This document shows, in pieces, positions 1 through 8,510 of a stretch of 64,000 nucleotides of DNA; positions within the stretch are counted from its first letter, which is position 1, and each line of letters begins with the position of its first letter. The notes beneath the pieces were generated by a model. That model was not told the DNA's origin. It did no database searches and was given only the letters and a program-made list of their open reading frames with translations. The DNA is from Gaiellasilicea sp035575835 (GTDB taxonomy: Bacteria; Actinomycetota; Thermoleophilia; Gaiellales; Gaiellaceae): positions 1-64,000 of the forward strand of contig DATLXM010000034.1 of the NCBI GenBank assembly GCA_035575835.1, written 5' to 3'. Position numbers and translations under genes: made by a program.

Positions 1-140
1 TCGGCGTTCTCGGAGATGTCTCCGAACTCGCGGGCGACGCGAATCCGGTCTGCGACCTCCCGACGCTTGTCGGTCGACAGGTGCTCGATCTCTGCCTTGA
101 GCTTCTCGTAGCCCTCGGGCGTGAGGATGACTTCCTTCAA
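1..140 (-). CDS. greA: Transcription elongation factor GreA, N-terminal part
   Basis: The first 46 codons of GreA are visible; the rest lies beyond the left edge. GreA rescues backtracked RNA polymerase by stimulating transcript cleavage in the secondary channel. The translated segment has the family signatures TPEGYEKLKAEIEHL and AREFGDISENAE, which form the start of the antiparallel coiled coil. The start is a TTG at 138-140, preceded by a GGAGG ribosome binding site 8 bases upstream; no ATG or GTG fits the family N-terminus. It is divergent from the tRNA-dihydrouridine synthase gene. Confidence 0.9.
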   Translation of the reverse strand, partial: MKEVILTPEGYEKLKAEIEHLSTDKRREVADRIRVAREFGDISENA

Positions 141-267
141 AGCTGTGGCCTCCCTCGGCCTACCTTCGGTAACGGCACCCTGCTCGAAAAACAGGCCGCC
201 GGCGCGGGGCGGAATGGTACAGACGGCCCCGGACATGGTCAATACCTGTCAGTACCATCTTCAAAGA

Positions 268-1329
268 GTGCTTACGGACCTCCGCGAGAGCTGGTTCATT
301 CGCGACGTCGAGATCCCCACTCGCGTCGTCCTCGCCCCGATGGCGGGAGTCAGCGTGCAGGCGTTCCGGCGCCAGGGCAGGCGCTTCGGCGCGGGCCTCG
401 TCTGCTCGGAGATGGTCAGCTGCGCCGGGATCGAGCACCGGAACGAGAAGACGCTCGGCTATCTCCGGGTCGCCTCGGACGAGCACCCGCTCGCGATCCA
501 GATCTTCGGCTCGGAGCCGCGCGTGATGGCGGACGCCGCGCGGATGGTCGAGGCGGCCGGCGCGGATCTCGTCGACATCAACTTCGGCTGCCCCGTGCGC
601 AAGGTGACGAAGACCGGCGCCGGCGCCACGATCCTCGACGATCCCGATCGCGCGGCTCGGATCGTCGAGTCGGTGGCGGCGGCCGTCGACGTCCCGGTCT
701 CGGTCAAGATGCGCCGTGGCCTCCGGGACGGCTCGCGCACCTGCCTCGAGATCGGGCCACGCCTCGTCGAAGCGGGCGCGGCGACCCTGACGCTCCACCC
801 CCGTTCCGCGCAGCAGATGTACACCGGCACCGCCGACCACTCCCTGACGGCGGAGCTCGTCTCGCTGGTCGACGTACCCGTGATCGCCTCCGGCGACGTC
901 ACCTCGCGCGCGAGGGCGCAGGCGGTACTCGCGACGACCGGGGCGGCGGCCGTCATGATCGGGCGGGGAGCCCAGGGCAACCCCTGGGCGCTGCGCGAGA
1001 TCGTGGACGGCGACGACCGCGAGCCTTCCCGCGAGGAGGTCGTAGCGGAGCTCGTCCTGTTCATCCGCGAGACCGTGCGCGAGCTCGGCGAGCGGCGCGC
1101 CTCCGGATTCCTGAAGAAGTTCTACGGCTGGTATCTCGGCCGGGGCCGGTTTCCGAAGCCGTTCAAGCAGGAGCTTGTCGTGCTCGACTCGACCGAAGAG
1201 GTCGAGCGCCTGCTGCTCGCCGCCGCCCCGGGAGCCCTCCCCCTGCTCGCTCAGCTGGAGGAAGAGCTCCCGACGGCGGACGAGATCTTGCTGGACTCGC
1301 TGCCGATCTCGATCTACGGCGGCGGCTAG
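268..1329 (+). CDS. dusB: tRNA-dihydrouridine synthase (DusB-type)
   Basis: A flavin enzyme that reduces uridines in the tRNA D-loop. The TIM-barrel signatures are APMAGVS near residue 24, the catalytic-cysteine motif INFGCPVRK with Cys about residue 108, and GDVTS plus MIGRGAQGNPW (FMN phosphate binding) further on. Length, 353 residues, is normal for the family. I chose GTG 268 because the family N-terminus (here WFIRDVEIPTRVVLAPMAG) follows directly and a TACCAT box sits 9 bases upstream; ATG 235 in the same frame is the alternative. Its TAG stop interlocks with the stop of the convergent DUF4383 gene on one CTAG. Confidence 0.95.
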   Translation: MLTDLRESWFIRDVEIPTRVVLAPMAGVSVQAFRRQGRRFGAGLVCSEMVSCAGIEHRNEKTLGYLRVASDEHPLAIQIFGSEPRVMADAARMVEAAGADLVDINFGCPVRKVTKTGAGATILDDPDRAARIVESVAAAVDVPVSVKMRRGLRDGSRTCLEIGPRLVEAGAATLTLHPRSAQQMYTGTADHSLTAELVSLVDVPVIASGDVTSRARAQAVLATTGAAAVMIGRGAQGNPWALREIVDGDDREPSREEVVAELVLFIRETVRELGERRASGFLKKFYGWYLGRGRFPKPFKQELVVLDSTEEVERLLLAAAPGALPLLAQLEEELPTADEILLDSLPISIYGGG

Positions 1330-1808
1330 GCGGGCGTCGTCCCCATCCGGTCGCGGTCGCGATCGCGATCGCCGCTGCCGTGATCCGGATCCTCCGCCCC
1401 CTTCGATGCCGCCCACGCGCCGAGCAGCCCGAGCAAGAGGCCGAGATGGAGCCAGTTGTCGCCGCTGTTGATCGGGACCCAGTCGCCGAGATCGACGATG
1501 CCCATCACGAAGAGCACGATGTAGGCGATGCCGCTCCCGAGCAGGTACTTGAGGGCACCGCGGTGCGTTGCCGCCATCAGGATCCCGATCGCGAAGAGCG
1601 CGTGCACGATGTTGTGCAGGATGCTGACCTTGAAGAGGCCGAGCAGCTCCGCGTTGCCGTCGTCGCCCGCGAACTCGAGCCCGTCGTAGAGATTGGTGGT
1701 GATCCCGGGGATGAAGCCGCCGATCCCCGCGAGCAGGAACGTGACGCCGAAGACGAATGCCAGTTTCTGCGCGAGCGTCTTCTCTCGGTTCATGTTGTCC
1801 CGTGCCAT
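1326..1808 (-). CDS. DUF4383-type four-helix membrane protein
   Basis: A 160-residue integral membrane protein of unknown function. Four hydrophobic segments are visible: AFVFGVTFLLAGIGGF, ILHNIVHALFAIGIL, GSGIAYIVLFVMGIV and WLHLGLLLGLLGAWA, followed by a charged tail (GDRDRDRDR) made from repeated GATCGC-like codons. The pattern with N.vH...G is typical of DUF4383. The start ATG at 1808 has a GGAGGG site 6 bases upstream. Convergent with dusB; the two TAG stop codons overlap. Confidence 0.8.
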   Translation of the reverse strand: MARDNMNREKTLAQKLAFVFGVTFLLAGIGGFIPGITTNLYDGLEFAGDDGNAELLGLFKVSILHNIVHALFAIGILMAATHRGALKYLLGSGIAYIVLFVMGIVDLGDWVPINSGDNWLHLGLLLGLLGAWAASKGAEDPDHGSGDRDRDRDRMGTTPA

Positions 1809-1890
1809 GTGCTGCCCTCCATGAGTGGTTGCCTTGCCGGGCAAGGTTCCTCCACGGAGCATCCCACAAACGTCCAACGACGAAGCGGTG

Positions 1891-1919
1891 AGGGCGGCCG
1901 GCGCGTCGCCGGCCGCCCT
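1891..1919 (-). terminator. Perfect 13-bp stem-loop after the MscS-like gene
   Basis: AGGGCGGCCGGCG and its exact complement are separated by three bases (CGT), 15 bp downstream of the stop of the minus-strand MscS-like gene. There is no clear T-run, so it may act as a 3' stabiliser rather than a classical intrinsic terminator. Confidence 0.6.
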
Positions 1920-1933
1920 CGAAGGTCAGCCTC

Positions 1934-2737
1934 CTAGGCGGGAACGTTCCCCGGTCCGGCCGGCGTGTAGCGCTCGGTCGATCCGTCGGCCCCGTCCTCC
2001 TGGAGCTCGTCCTTCTTCGCATCGACCTCGTCCTTGGCGCGGCTCATGCCCAGGTCGAGGTCCTGCTTGAACTGATCCTTGTTCTCCTGGCCCTTCTCGT
2101 AGGCGCCCTGGAGCATCCGGCCTGCGACCTCGCGGCCACCGAGGCCGAAGGCGAGAGCGGAGCCCAGCGCGATCGCGCCGAGGAGGAGCGTGTAGGTCGT
2201 CACGACGATGTCGTGCGCGATCTTCAACTGCTCGAGGATCATGAACGTGGCGATCGTCATCACGAGGATCGGCGCGACCGTGGCGATGATCTTGCCGAGA
2301 CCGGTGTCGCCCATCACCCTGGTGACGAGGGTCGCGACCGCCGCCGAGATCGCGCTGGCGACGAGGAAGATCAGCAGCGCTGCGATCACGTTCGGCAGGT
2401 AGGCGTAGATCGCACCCACGAATGCGGTCAGGGCCGGGATGTCGAGCGTCGTGACCGCGATCGAGATCGCGCCGAGCAGGATCGCCCAGAAGGTCAGCGT
2501 CCCGAGCAGCTTCGACGGGCTCGAGGTGATCTTCTGCACGAACGTGCCCCCGGCTCCCGCGTGGAGGAGACGATCGAAGCCCGCCTTGTGGAGGACGCGC
2601 CAGACGAGTCCGCTGACCACGCGTGCCACGATGTACCCGATCACGAGAATGAGCAGCGCCCCGATCAGGTTCGGGATGAAGCCGCCGATCTCGTTCGCGC
2701 CGCGCTGGACGCTATCGCCAATATCGGCGAAGAACAT
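1934..2737 (-). CDS. MscS-like / CmpX-type small conductance channel protein
   Basis: A 267-residue membrane protein with the conserved TM-helix repeat seen in MscS-related CmpX proteins. Helix 1 is IGALLILVIGYIVARVVSGL followed by a loop; the motif recurs near residue 115 (NVIAALLIFLVASAISAAVA). Further helices lie at about 80-105 and 145-190, with a glycine-rich LAFGLGGREVAGRML at the end of the membrane part. The last 60 residues are soluble and charged. The N-terminus MFFADIGDSVQRGANEIGGF is amphipathic. There is no large beta domain as in true MscS, so ion conduction is inferred from family membership only. Confidence 0.82.
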   Translation of the reverse strand: MFFADIGDSVQRGANEIGGFIPNLIGALLILVIGYIVARVVSGLVWRVLHKAGFDRLLHAGAGGTFVQKITSSPSKLLGTLTFWAILLGAISIAVTTLDIPALTAFVGAIYAYLPNVIAALLIFLVASAISAAVATLVTRVMGDTGLGKIIATVAPILVMTIATFMILEQLKIAHDIVVTTYTLLLGAIALGSALAFGLGGREVAGRMLQGAYEKGQENKDQFKQDLDLGMSRAKDEVDAKKDELQEDGADGSTERYTPAGPGNVPA

Positions 2738-2791
2738 AGGGAACCCCCAGTTAGAAACGGTGTTTGTCCAGGTTGTAACGGGGGCCAGCCG

Positions 2792-3541
2792 CTAGTGGTT
2801 ACGGAGCCAGATAAGACGGAGCCCCTCGAGCGTCAGGAAGGGATCGACGCGGTCGAGCGTGTGGGCATGCGGCGCGATCAGGTCGGCCAGGCCGCCCGTG
2901 GCAACCGTTTGCGCCTCCACCCCGAGCTCCTCTCGGATCCGGCCGACGATTCCGTCGACCTGGCCCGCGAAGCCGTAGACGAGCCCGGACTGGAGCCCGC
3001 CGACGGTCGTCTTCCCGATCACGGTCGCAGGCGCGGCGAAGTCGACCTTGACAAGACGCGCGGCCCGGGCGAAGAGCGCGTCCATCGAGACCTCGATCCC
3101 GGGTGCGAGGACTCCGCCGACGTACTCGCCCTCGGCCGAGACGATGTCGAAGTTCGTGCTCGTCCCGAAATCGACGACGATGCAGGGCGCGCCGTAGCGC
3201 TCGAGGGCGGCGACCGCGTTCGCGATCCGGTCGGGTCCGACCTCGCGCGGATCGTCGTAGCGGATCGGGATCCCCGTGCGGGTGCCCGGCCCGAGCACGA
3301 GGAGGGGAGCCTTCAGCCAACGCTCGGCGACCCGCTCCCACTCGCGCTGGAGCATCGGCACGGTGGTTGAGAGACAGATCCCCTCGACGTCCTCGAGATC
3401 GAAGAGCGCGGCGAGCGTGACCCCGAGCTCGTCCCCCGTCCGCGTCGGGTCGGTTGCGAGCCGGAAGTGCTCCACGAGCTCCTCGCCCCGGTAGAGGCCG
3501 AGCGCGGTCTGCGTGTTGCCGACGTCTGCCGTCAGGAGCAT
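2792..3541 (-). CDS. coaX: Type III pantothenate kinase
   Basis: Catalyses the first step of coenzyme A synthesis, phosphorylating pantothenate without the feedback inhibition of type I enzymes. The ASKHA-fold motifs are present: DVGNTQT (phosphate 1, residues 6-12), DFGTSTNFD (phosphate 2, near residue 123), and GGVLAPGI (substrate binding). At 249 residues it has the usual length. It lies 13 bp downstream of the DUF2469 gene on the same strand, in the folK-DUF2469-coaX run, so vitamin genes are probably co-transcribed here. Confidence 0.95.
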   Translation of the reverse strand: MLLTADVGNTQTALGLYRGEELVEHFRLATDPTRTGDELGVTLAALFDLEDVEGICLSTTVPMLQREWERVAERWLKAPLLVLGPGTRTGIPIRYDDPREVGPDRIANAVAALERYGAPCIVVDFGTSTNFDIVSAEGEYVGGVLAPGIEVSMDALFARAARLVKVDFAAPATVIGKTTVGGLQSGLVYGFAGQVDGIVGRIREELGVEAQTVATGGLADLIAPHAHTLDRVDPFLTLEGLRLIWLRNH

Positions 3542-3554
3542 GGGCGGCGGCGAG

Positions 3555-3923
3555 CTAGGAAGGGTCGTCGTCGCGGGACAGGCGCTCGCCCATCCGCTCG
3601 GCGAGTGCCTCGGCGGTCAGCTTCGGCTCGTCTCCCTCGCCGCGCAGCTCCTCGACAGTGACGTCACCGGAGGTGTAGACCTCGGCGCGCGGGATCATCC
3701 GGGAAGGACGGTTCTTGTCCCAGACCCAGACGTCCTCCATCTTGAGCTGGAAGAACGGATAGTTCGCGCTCTGGGTGACCTGCAGGTCGAGCCTGTTGCA
3801 GAGATAGGTCGCGTCGGCGGTGAGGATGCAGTAGCGGAAGAGCCCGAAGACAGCGGTGTACTCCCGCTTGAGCTGGAGCTCGAGGTCGGCCTCGAACTCG
3901 TCCAGGTCGTCGATGTGCGACAC
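3555..3923 (-). CDS. DUF2469 family protein
   Basis: A small (122-residue) soluble protein. It matches the actinobacterial DUF2469 pattern: an N-terminal LDEFEADLELQLKREY, a central VFGLFRYCILTADATYLCN, and the conserved WVWDKNRPSRMIP. The function of the family is not known. It sits 5 bp after folK and 13 bp before coaX. The C-terminal 30 residues are acidic and probably disordered. Confidence 0.85.
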   Translation of the reverse strand: MSHIDDLDEFEADLELQLKREYTAVFGLFRYCILTADATYLCNRLDLQVTQSANYPFFQLKMEDVWVWDKNRPSRMIPRAEVYTSGDVTVEELRGEGDEPKLTAEALAERMGERLSRDDDPS

Positions 3924-3928
3924 GCGAA

Positions 3929-4390
3929 TCAGTCTAGCTCCGAGATGAGGTCGGTCACGTTCCCGCGGCCCGGGACGACGAGCGCGGGATCGAGCTCGGC
4001 GAGCGGCTCGAGGACGAAACGCCGCTCGTGCAGGCGTGGATGGGGAACCGTGAGTCCCGGCTCGTCAACAACGGTGTCGCCGTAGAGGAGAAGGTCGAGA
4101 TCGAGCGTCCTCGGCCCGAAGCGAGGCCCCTCGCGGACTCGGCCGAGCGCTTTCTCCACGTCGAGTAGGGCGTCGAGCAGGGCGAGCGGCGTGAGCTCGG
4201 TCTCGAGCTGCGCCGCGCCGTTCAGGAAGCGCGGTTGGTCGAGGTAGCCCACCGGGTCGGTCTCGTGCAGAGGCGAGACGGCGACGACGCGGACGCCGGC
4301 CCGCTCACCGAGGAGCTCGAGCGCCCGCCGCAGCGTCTCCTCGCGCTCACCCAGGTTCGAGCCGAGCCCGATGAACGCGATCCTGCCCAC
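3929..4390 (-). CDS. folK: HPPK, folate pathway pyrophosphokinase
   Basis: Transfers pyrophosphate from ATP to 6-hydroxymethyl-7,8-dihydropterin, the step before dihydropteroate synthase. Signatures: GLGSNLGERE at the N-terminus, HETDPVGYLDQPRFLNGA, and GPRTLDLDLLLYG with the magnesium-binding DLD. Length is 153 residues. The start is GTG 4390; the reading frame extends upstream but homology begins at this point. The other folate genes, folP and folB, lie 3 kb away on the same strand beyond two plus-strand protease genes. Confidence 0.93.
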   Translation of the reverse strand: MGRIAFIGLGSNLGEREETLRRALELLGERAGVRVVAVSPLHETDPVGYLDQPRFLNGAAQLETELTPLALLDALLDVEKALGRVREGPRFGPRTLDLDLLLYGDTVVDEPGLTVPHPRLHERRFVLEPLAELDPALVVPGRGNVTDLISELD

Positions 4391-4405
4391 GGGGACATCT
4401 TCGCC

Positions 4406-4411
4406 TACCTT
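4406..4411 (+). promoter_or_regulatory. Leaderless-type -10 box TACCTT
   Basis: TACCTT is followed by exactly six bases and then the ATG of the first subtilase; there is no Shine-Dalgarno sequence. This fits transcription starting at or next to the start codon. Confidence 0.55.
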
Positions 4412-4417
4412 GTCCGG

Positions 4418-5725
4418 ATGAGGCTCCTCTTCGTCGCACTGGCCGCCCTTGCGCTCGTCGGCGCCGCATCCGCCCAACCGGCCGACCCGCTCCTGGCTCA
4501 GGAATGGTGGCGGACGGAGGTCGGCGCCGACCTGGTCGAGCCGCCCGGGCCGGGGCGCCTGGTCACTGTGATCGACACGGGGCTCGACGTCGCGCACCCG
4601 GAGTTCACGGCGAGGCCGGAGACGACGCTCTTGAACACCCAGAGCACCTCCGGGGTGATCGGCTGGCACGGGACCGCGGTCGCTTCGTTGATCGGTGCGC
4701 CTGCGGACGGTGTCGGAATGGCCGGGATCTACCCGCAGGCCCGCCTGCAGGTCTTCGACGTCGGCGGAGCGGGGCTGCAGGCCGGAGCGATCCTGGCGGG
4801 GATCGAGGCGGCAACCGCCCGAGGCCCGAGCGTGATCAATCTCAGCCTCGGCTACCCCGTCCAGGACGCGATCGTCGAGCGCGCAGTTGCCCTGGCGATC
4901 GCACGTGGCTCGCTCGTGGTCGCCTCGGCGGGCAACTCGGGCGAGGAGGGCAGCCCCCTCTCCTTTCCCGCCTCGTTTCCGCACGTCCTCACGGTCGCCG
5001 CGACCGCGCGCGGCGGGGCGCTCGCGTCGTTCTCGAGCCGCTCGCGCTTCGTCGACCTCGCGGCGCCGGGCCAGGACGTGCTCGCCGCCGGGCCGACCCT
5101 CGGCTTCCAGACGACGAGCGGCACGAGCTTCAGCTCGCCGCTCGTCGCCGGAGCGGCCGCCTGGGTCTGGACGATGCGCCCGGAACTCGACGCGTCGCAG
5201 CTCTTCGAGATCATGCGCCGCTCCGCTCGCGACCTCGGCGCCCCCGGAGTCGATCGCGAGACCGGCTTCGGGATGCTCGATCTCCCGGCCGCACTGGCCT
5301 ATCCGGCTCCCGCGAGCGACCCCCACGAGCCGAACGAGGACGTCGATCTCGTTGCTCCCTCCGGTTTCTTCTCGGTCGGCCGCCCGCCCCTGACCGCGCC
5401 GGGACGGACGAGCGCGACGCTCTCGGCGAGACTCGACGCCGTCGAGGATCAGCGCGACGTCTATCGCGTCTGGCTCCCCGCCAGGGCGACGCTGACCGCG
5501 ACGGCCCGACCAACCGCCGGCGACGTCGACCTGGGCGTCTGGGCCTCGACCGCCGAGACCGTGACCGAGCGCAACCTCCGGCGCGCGTCGAGCGCCCGGC
5601 GCGGCGCGATTGCCGAGCGGATCGTGCTCAAGGGCGACCGGAAGCGCGGCGCGTACGTCTGGCTCTCCGTCACGATCCCGCGGGGCACCGACGCGTCGTA
5701 CTCGCTCGCGGTCACCGCCCGCTGA
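4418..5725 (+). CDS. Secreted subtilisin-like serine protease (S8), copy 1
   Basis: A 435-residue exported protease. Signal peptide: MRLLFVALAALALVGAASAQ. Catalytic triad: Asp53 in VIDTGLD, His84 in GWHGTAVAS, Ser237 in GTSFSSPLVAGA; the oxyanion Asn173 lies in SAGNSG. The catalytic domain follows the signal peptide almost directly, so the usual I9 propeptide is absent. Residues from about 305 form a second domain resembling a PPC beta-sandwich (DVYRVWLPARATLTA). It is the first of two tandem paralogues and lies opposite to, and within, the folate gene cluster. Its substrate cannot be told from sequence. Confidence 0.93.
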   Translation: MRLLFVALAALALVGAASAQPADPLLAQEWWRTEVGADLVEPPGPGRLVTVIDTGLDVAHPEFTARPETTLLNTQSTSGVIGWHGTAVASLIGAPADGVGMAGIYPQARLQVFDVGGAGLQAGAILAGIEAATARGPSVINLSLGYPVQDAIVERAVALAIARGSLVVASAGNSGEEGSPLSFPASFPHVLTVAATARGGALASFSSRSRFVDLAAPGQDVLAAGPTLGFQTTSGTSFSSPLVAGAAAWVWTMRPELDASQLFEIMRRSARDLGAPGVDRETGFGMLDLPAALAYPAPASDPHEPNEDVDLVAPSGFFSVGRPPLTAPGRTSATLSARLDAVEDQRDVYRVWLPARATLTATARPTAGDVDLGVWASTAETVTERNLRRASSARRGAIAERIVLKGDRKRGAYVWLSVTIPRGTDASYSLAVTAR

Positions 5726-5764
5726 TCGTCTTGGATCCTTAGCCTTTTCTCAGACTCCTGCGGC

Positions 5765-5770
5765 TACGGT
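5765..5770 (+). promoter_or_regulatory. Leaderless-type -10 box TACGGT
   Basis: TACGGT ends seven bases before GTG 5778 of the second subtilase. It suggests that copy 2 has its own promoter rather than depending on read-through from copy 1. Confidence 0.5.
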
Positions 5771-5777
5771 GTCCGCA

Positions 5778-7361
5778 GTGCACCGCGCCGCCGTCGCCGC
5801 CATCGTCGTCTGCTTCGGGGTGTTCGCCCAGGCCGCAGGTGCCATCACGTTCTCCGCAGCCGTGCCGAGCGGCCGCGGCCTCTCCCAGCTCGCCGCTTCC
5901 GACTCCGCCAACATCGCCCTCGAGGCCGACGAGCGTGCAGAGCGGCTCGTGCGCGAGAGCGGGGGCACCCTCCTCTCCGCGACGCTGAGGATCTGGAAGC
6001 TCGACGGCCTCGCGGCGGCGCGGCTCGTGCCGGAACTCGATCGGCTGGGAGCACTGCGTTACGCCGAGCCTGCGCGGAGCCGGACCTCGCTCGTCCGCTT
6101 CACGGATCCGCTCGCGACGCCCGAGATCGGCTATCACCTCCGCGCGATCGGGGCCGACCGGGCCGAGGCGCCCGGCCCGGGCTTCCCGATCACGGTCATC
6201 GACAGCGGCCTCGACCTCACCCATCCGGACTTCGCCGGGCGCCCCAACACCGTGCTGCTGAATCCCCAGTTCGTGAGCGGCCCCGAAGGCGGGGACTACC
6301 ACGGGACCGAGGTCGCCGCGACTGCCGCGGCCGCCGTCAACGGGGTCGGTGGTGAGGGGGCCTACCCGGAGGCGCGCCTGCGGATCTTCGACCTGCGAGA
6401 CGATCTCGCGGACGCCTCGGTCGTCGCCGGGATCGAGGCCGCACTCGCCGCCGGGCCGAGCGTAATCAACCTCAGCCTCGGCGGGCCCGATCCATCACGC
6501 GCCGAGTACGAGGCCACGCAGCTCGCGTTCGGCAGCGGTTCGCTCGTTGTTGCCTCTTCGGGCAACGAACTCGAGGACGGCAACCCGATTCTCTATCCGG
6601 CCTCCTTTCCGCACGTGCTGACGGTCGGCGCGACCGGCCGCAACGACCAGGCGACCGTCTTCTCGTCTTCCAGCGCCGCCGTCGACCTGAGCGCGCCGGG
6701 CGAGGAGATCCCCTTCCAGGATCCGCTCGACCCGAGCGCGTACGACCTGATTGACGGGACGAGCTTCTCCGCGCCGCTCGTCTCCGCCGCCGCCGCCTGG
6801 GTGCGAACGGTTCGCGGGCCGATGACCATCGGCCAACTCGGCGACCTGCTCCGCTTCGGCGCGAGGGACATCGGCAAGGAGGGCTACGACGAGAGCACGG
6901 GCTTCGGCGTGCTCGACATCCCCGGGTCGCTCGCCGAACCGCTGCCCCCGCGGGATCCGCAGGAGCCGAACGACGACGTCCGCCAGGTCGTCGCCGGCGG
7001 GCTCTTCCGGGCCGCGAAGCCGCTCGCCTCGGCGACGTTCAACGCCGTCGTCGACGAGATCGAGGACCCCCGCGACGTCTACCGGGTCTCATTGCCAAAG
7101 GGCCGGAAGCTCACCGTCAAGGTGACCTCCAACGACGATGTGCGGCTCGCGCTCTTTGGGCCCACCGCCCGCACGGTCGTGGGCATTCGCAGCCGCCTCG
7201 CGGCCGTCGATCGCGCCGGCAAGGCGCCGGAGACGCTGACGTACGCGAACAAGGGCCGTGGGGCGCTCGTCCTCTTCCTCGAGGTCGCTCCCGGGAAGGC
7301 GCGCAAGGTCGCGAACCCGCGTTACCGGGTCGAGCTCAAGACCGCTCTCGTTCCGCGCTGA
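5778..7361 (+). CDS. Secreted subtilisin-like serine protease (S8), copy 2
   Basis: A 527-residue exported protease, paralogous to the preceding gene. An N-terminal hydrophobic signal (AAVAAIVVCFGVFAQAAGA) is followed by a roughly 100-residue segment that looks like a prodomain, absent from copy 1. Triad: Asp142 in VIDSGLD, His175 in DYHGTEVA, Ser329 in GTSFSAPLVS; oxyanion Asn263 in SSGNE. The C-terminal PPC-like domain repeats the pattern DVYRVSLPKGRKLTV. The start is GTG 5778; GTG 5769 is also in frame. Its 3' end overlaps the convergent folB by 26 bp. Confidence 0.92.
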   Translation: MHRAAVAAIVVCFGVFAQAAGAITFSAAVPSGRGLSQLAASDSANIALEADERAERLVRESGGTLLSATLRIWKLDGLAAARLVPELDRLGALRYAEPARSRTSLVRFTDPLATPEIGYHLRAIGADRAEAPGPGFPITVIDSGLDLTHPDFAGRPNTVLLNPQFVSGPEGGDYHGTEVAATAAAAVNGVGGEGAYPEARLRIFDLRDDLADASVVAGIEAALAAGPSVINLSLGGPDPSRAEYEATQLAFGSGSLVVASSGNELEDGNPILYPASFPHVLTVGATGRNDQATVFSSSSAAVDLSAPGEEIPFQDPLDPSAYDLIDGTSFSAPLVSAAAAWVRTVRGPMTIGQLGDLLRFGARDIGKEGYDESTGFGVLDIPGSLAEPLPPRDPQEPNDDVRQVVAGGLFRAAKPLASATFNAVVDEIEDPRDVYRVSLPKGRKLTVKVTSNDDVRLALFGPTARTVVGIRSRLAAVDRAGKAPETLTYANKGRGALVLFLEVAPGKARKVANPRYRVELKTALVPR

Positions 7362-7686
7362 CCGCCGCGTAGGCGACGGGCACGTCGAGCACGACGTCCG
7401 GCTTGCGTACCCGCACCAGCACGCGCTCGGCCGGAAAGCGCTCGAGCAACGCAGCAGCGAGCGCCGAGGCCAGCGCCTCGAGCAGCATGTAGGCGCGGCC
7501 GTCGGAGACCTCTCGGACGCACGCTACGACCTCGCGGTAGTCGACGGCCTCCTCGATCAGATCCGAGGCACCGGCCTCCCCCACCTCGAGCTCGACGTCG
7601 AAAAGGAAGCGCTGCCCGTCCCGGCGCTCGTGCTCGAGGACTCCGTGAAAGCCGTGCAGCTCGAGCGAGTCGAGCTCGATCTTCAC
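7336..7686 (-). CDS. folB: Dihydroneopterin aldolase
   Basis: Cleaves dihydroneopterin to 6-hydroxymethyl-dihydropterin and glycolaldehyde. Family marks: LELHGFHGVLEHERRDGQ near the N-terminus, the VDYREV segment, and RVRKPDVVLDVP at the C-terminus, whose lysine belongs to the pterin pocket. Length is 116 residues. It starts with GTG 7686, overlapping the folP stop in GTGA, so it is translationally coupled to folP. Confidence 0.94.
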   Translation of the reverse strand: MKIELDSLELHGFHGVLEHERRDGQRFLFDVELEVGEAGASDLIEEAVDYREVVACVREVSDGRAYMLLEALASALAAALLERFPAERVLVRVRKPDVVLDVPVAYAAVSAERERS

Positions 7687-8504
7687 GCCGAGACCGCCGC
7701 GGCCGCCGTCAGCGCCTCGACGTGCTCGCGCACGTCGTGGACGCGAAAGACCGTCGCGCCGCGCTCGAAGGCGGCGACGGCAGCGCCCACCGACGCCGCG
7801 GTCGTGGCCGTGCTCGCGTCCGGGTCGCCGAGCACGCGCCCGAAGGTCGACTTGCGCGAGAGCCCGACGAGCACCGGCCGCCCCAGCCCGACGAGGACGT
7901 CGAGCCGCCGGACGAGCTCGAGGTTCTGCGCCACGGTCTTGCCGAAGCCGATCCCGGGATCGAGGCAGATCCGCTCCTCCGCGATCCCGGCCGCCACGGC
8001 TGCCCGGAGCCGTTCCTCGAGAAAGGCGGCGACCTCGGCCACGACATCGTCGTAGCGGGGATCGTCCTGCATCGACCCCGGCTCGCCTCGCATGTGCATC
8101 AGGCAGAGATAGGCGCCCGCGTCGGCGACGACGCCGGCGAGCGCGGGATCGGCTCGGAGCGCGCTCACGTCGTTGACGAGCTCGGCCCCGAGCTCGAGGG
8201 CGCGGCGAGCGACCTCGGCCTTCGTCGTGTCGATCGAGATCGGAACGTCCCCCCCGAGCTCCTCGAGCACCGGCACGACGCGGCGAAGCTCCTCGTCGAG
8301 CGAGACGGGCGCCGCACCGGGGCGGGTGGACTCGCCGCCGATGTCGACGATCGCTGCGCCGGCGGCCGCCAGCTCGCGCGCCGCCGCAGCGGCGCTCGCA
8401 GGATCGAAGTGCAGGCCGCCGTCCGAGAAGCTGTCCGGGGTCACGTTCACGATCCCCATCACGGCGGGGCGCCGCAAACGTTCTGCCACGGGCGGACGTC
8501 TCAT
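7683..8504 (-). CDS. folP: Dihydropteroate synthase
   Basis: Condenses hydroxymethyl-dihydropterin pyrophosphate with p-aminobenzoate; the sulfonamide target. TIM-barrel motifs: MGIVNVTPDSFSDGG, DIGGESTRPGA, DTTKAEVA, DPGIGFGKT and VGLSRKS. Length is 273 residues. The start ATG 8504 lies 6 bp from the divergent DUF4129 gene, so the two promoters must lie within each other's coding or start regions. folE, often found between ftsH and folP, is not in this window. Confidence 0.95.
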   Translation of the reverse strand: MRRPPVAERLRRPAVMGIVNVTPDSFSDGGLHFDPASAAAAARELAAAGAAIVDIGGESTRPGAAPVSLDEELRRVVPVLEELGGDVPISIDTTKAEVARRALELGAELVNDVSALRADPALAGVVADAGAYLCLMHMRGEPGSMQDDPRYDDVVAEVAAFLEERLRAAVAAGIAEERICLDPGIGFGKTVAQNLELVRRLDVLVGLGRPVLVGLSRKSTFGRVLGDPDASTATTAASVGAAVAAFERGATVFRVHDVREHVEALTAAAAVSA

Positions 8505-8510
8505 AGTGGA

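Noticed and set aside
81..1937. Very long Arg/Gly/Pro-rich frames antisense or shifted to real genes, here over dusB (likewise near 2213-3370, 7683-9533 and 47502-49052)
   Set aside because: Composition is that of GC-skewed shadow frames and the real gene in the other frame has clear family motifs.
4418..7361. Recent horizontal transfer of the two subtilase genes
   Set aside because: Base composition, codon use and promoter style match the neighbours; no integrase, repeats or tRNA borders are seen.
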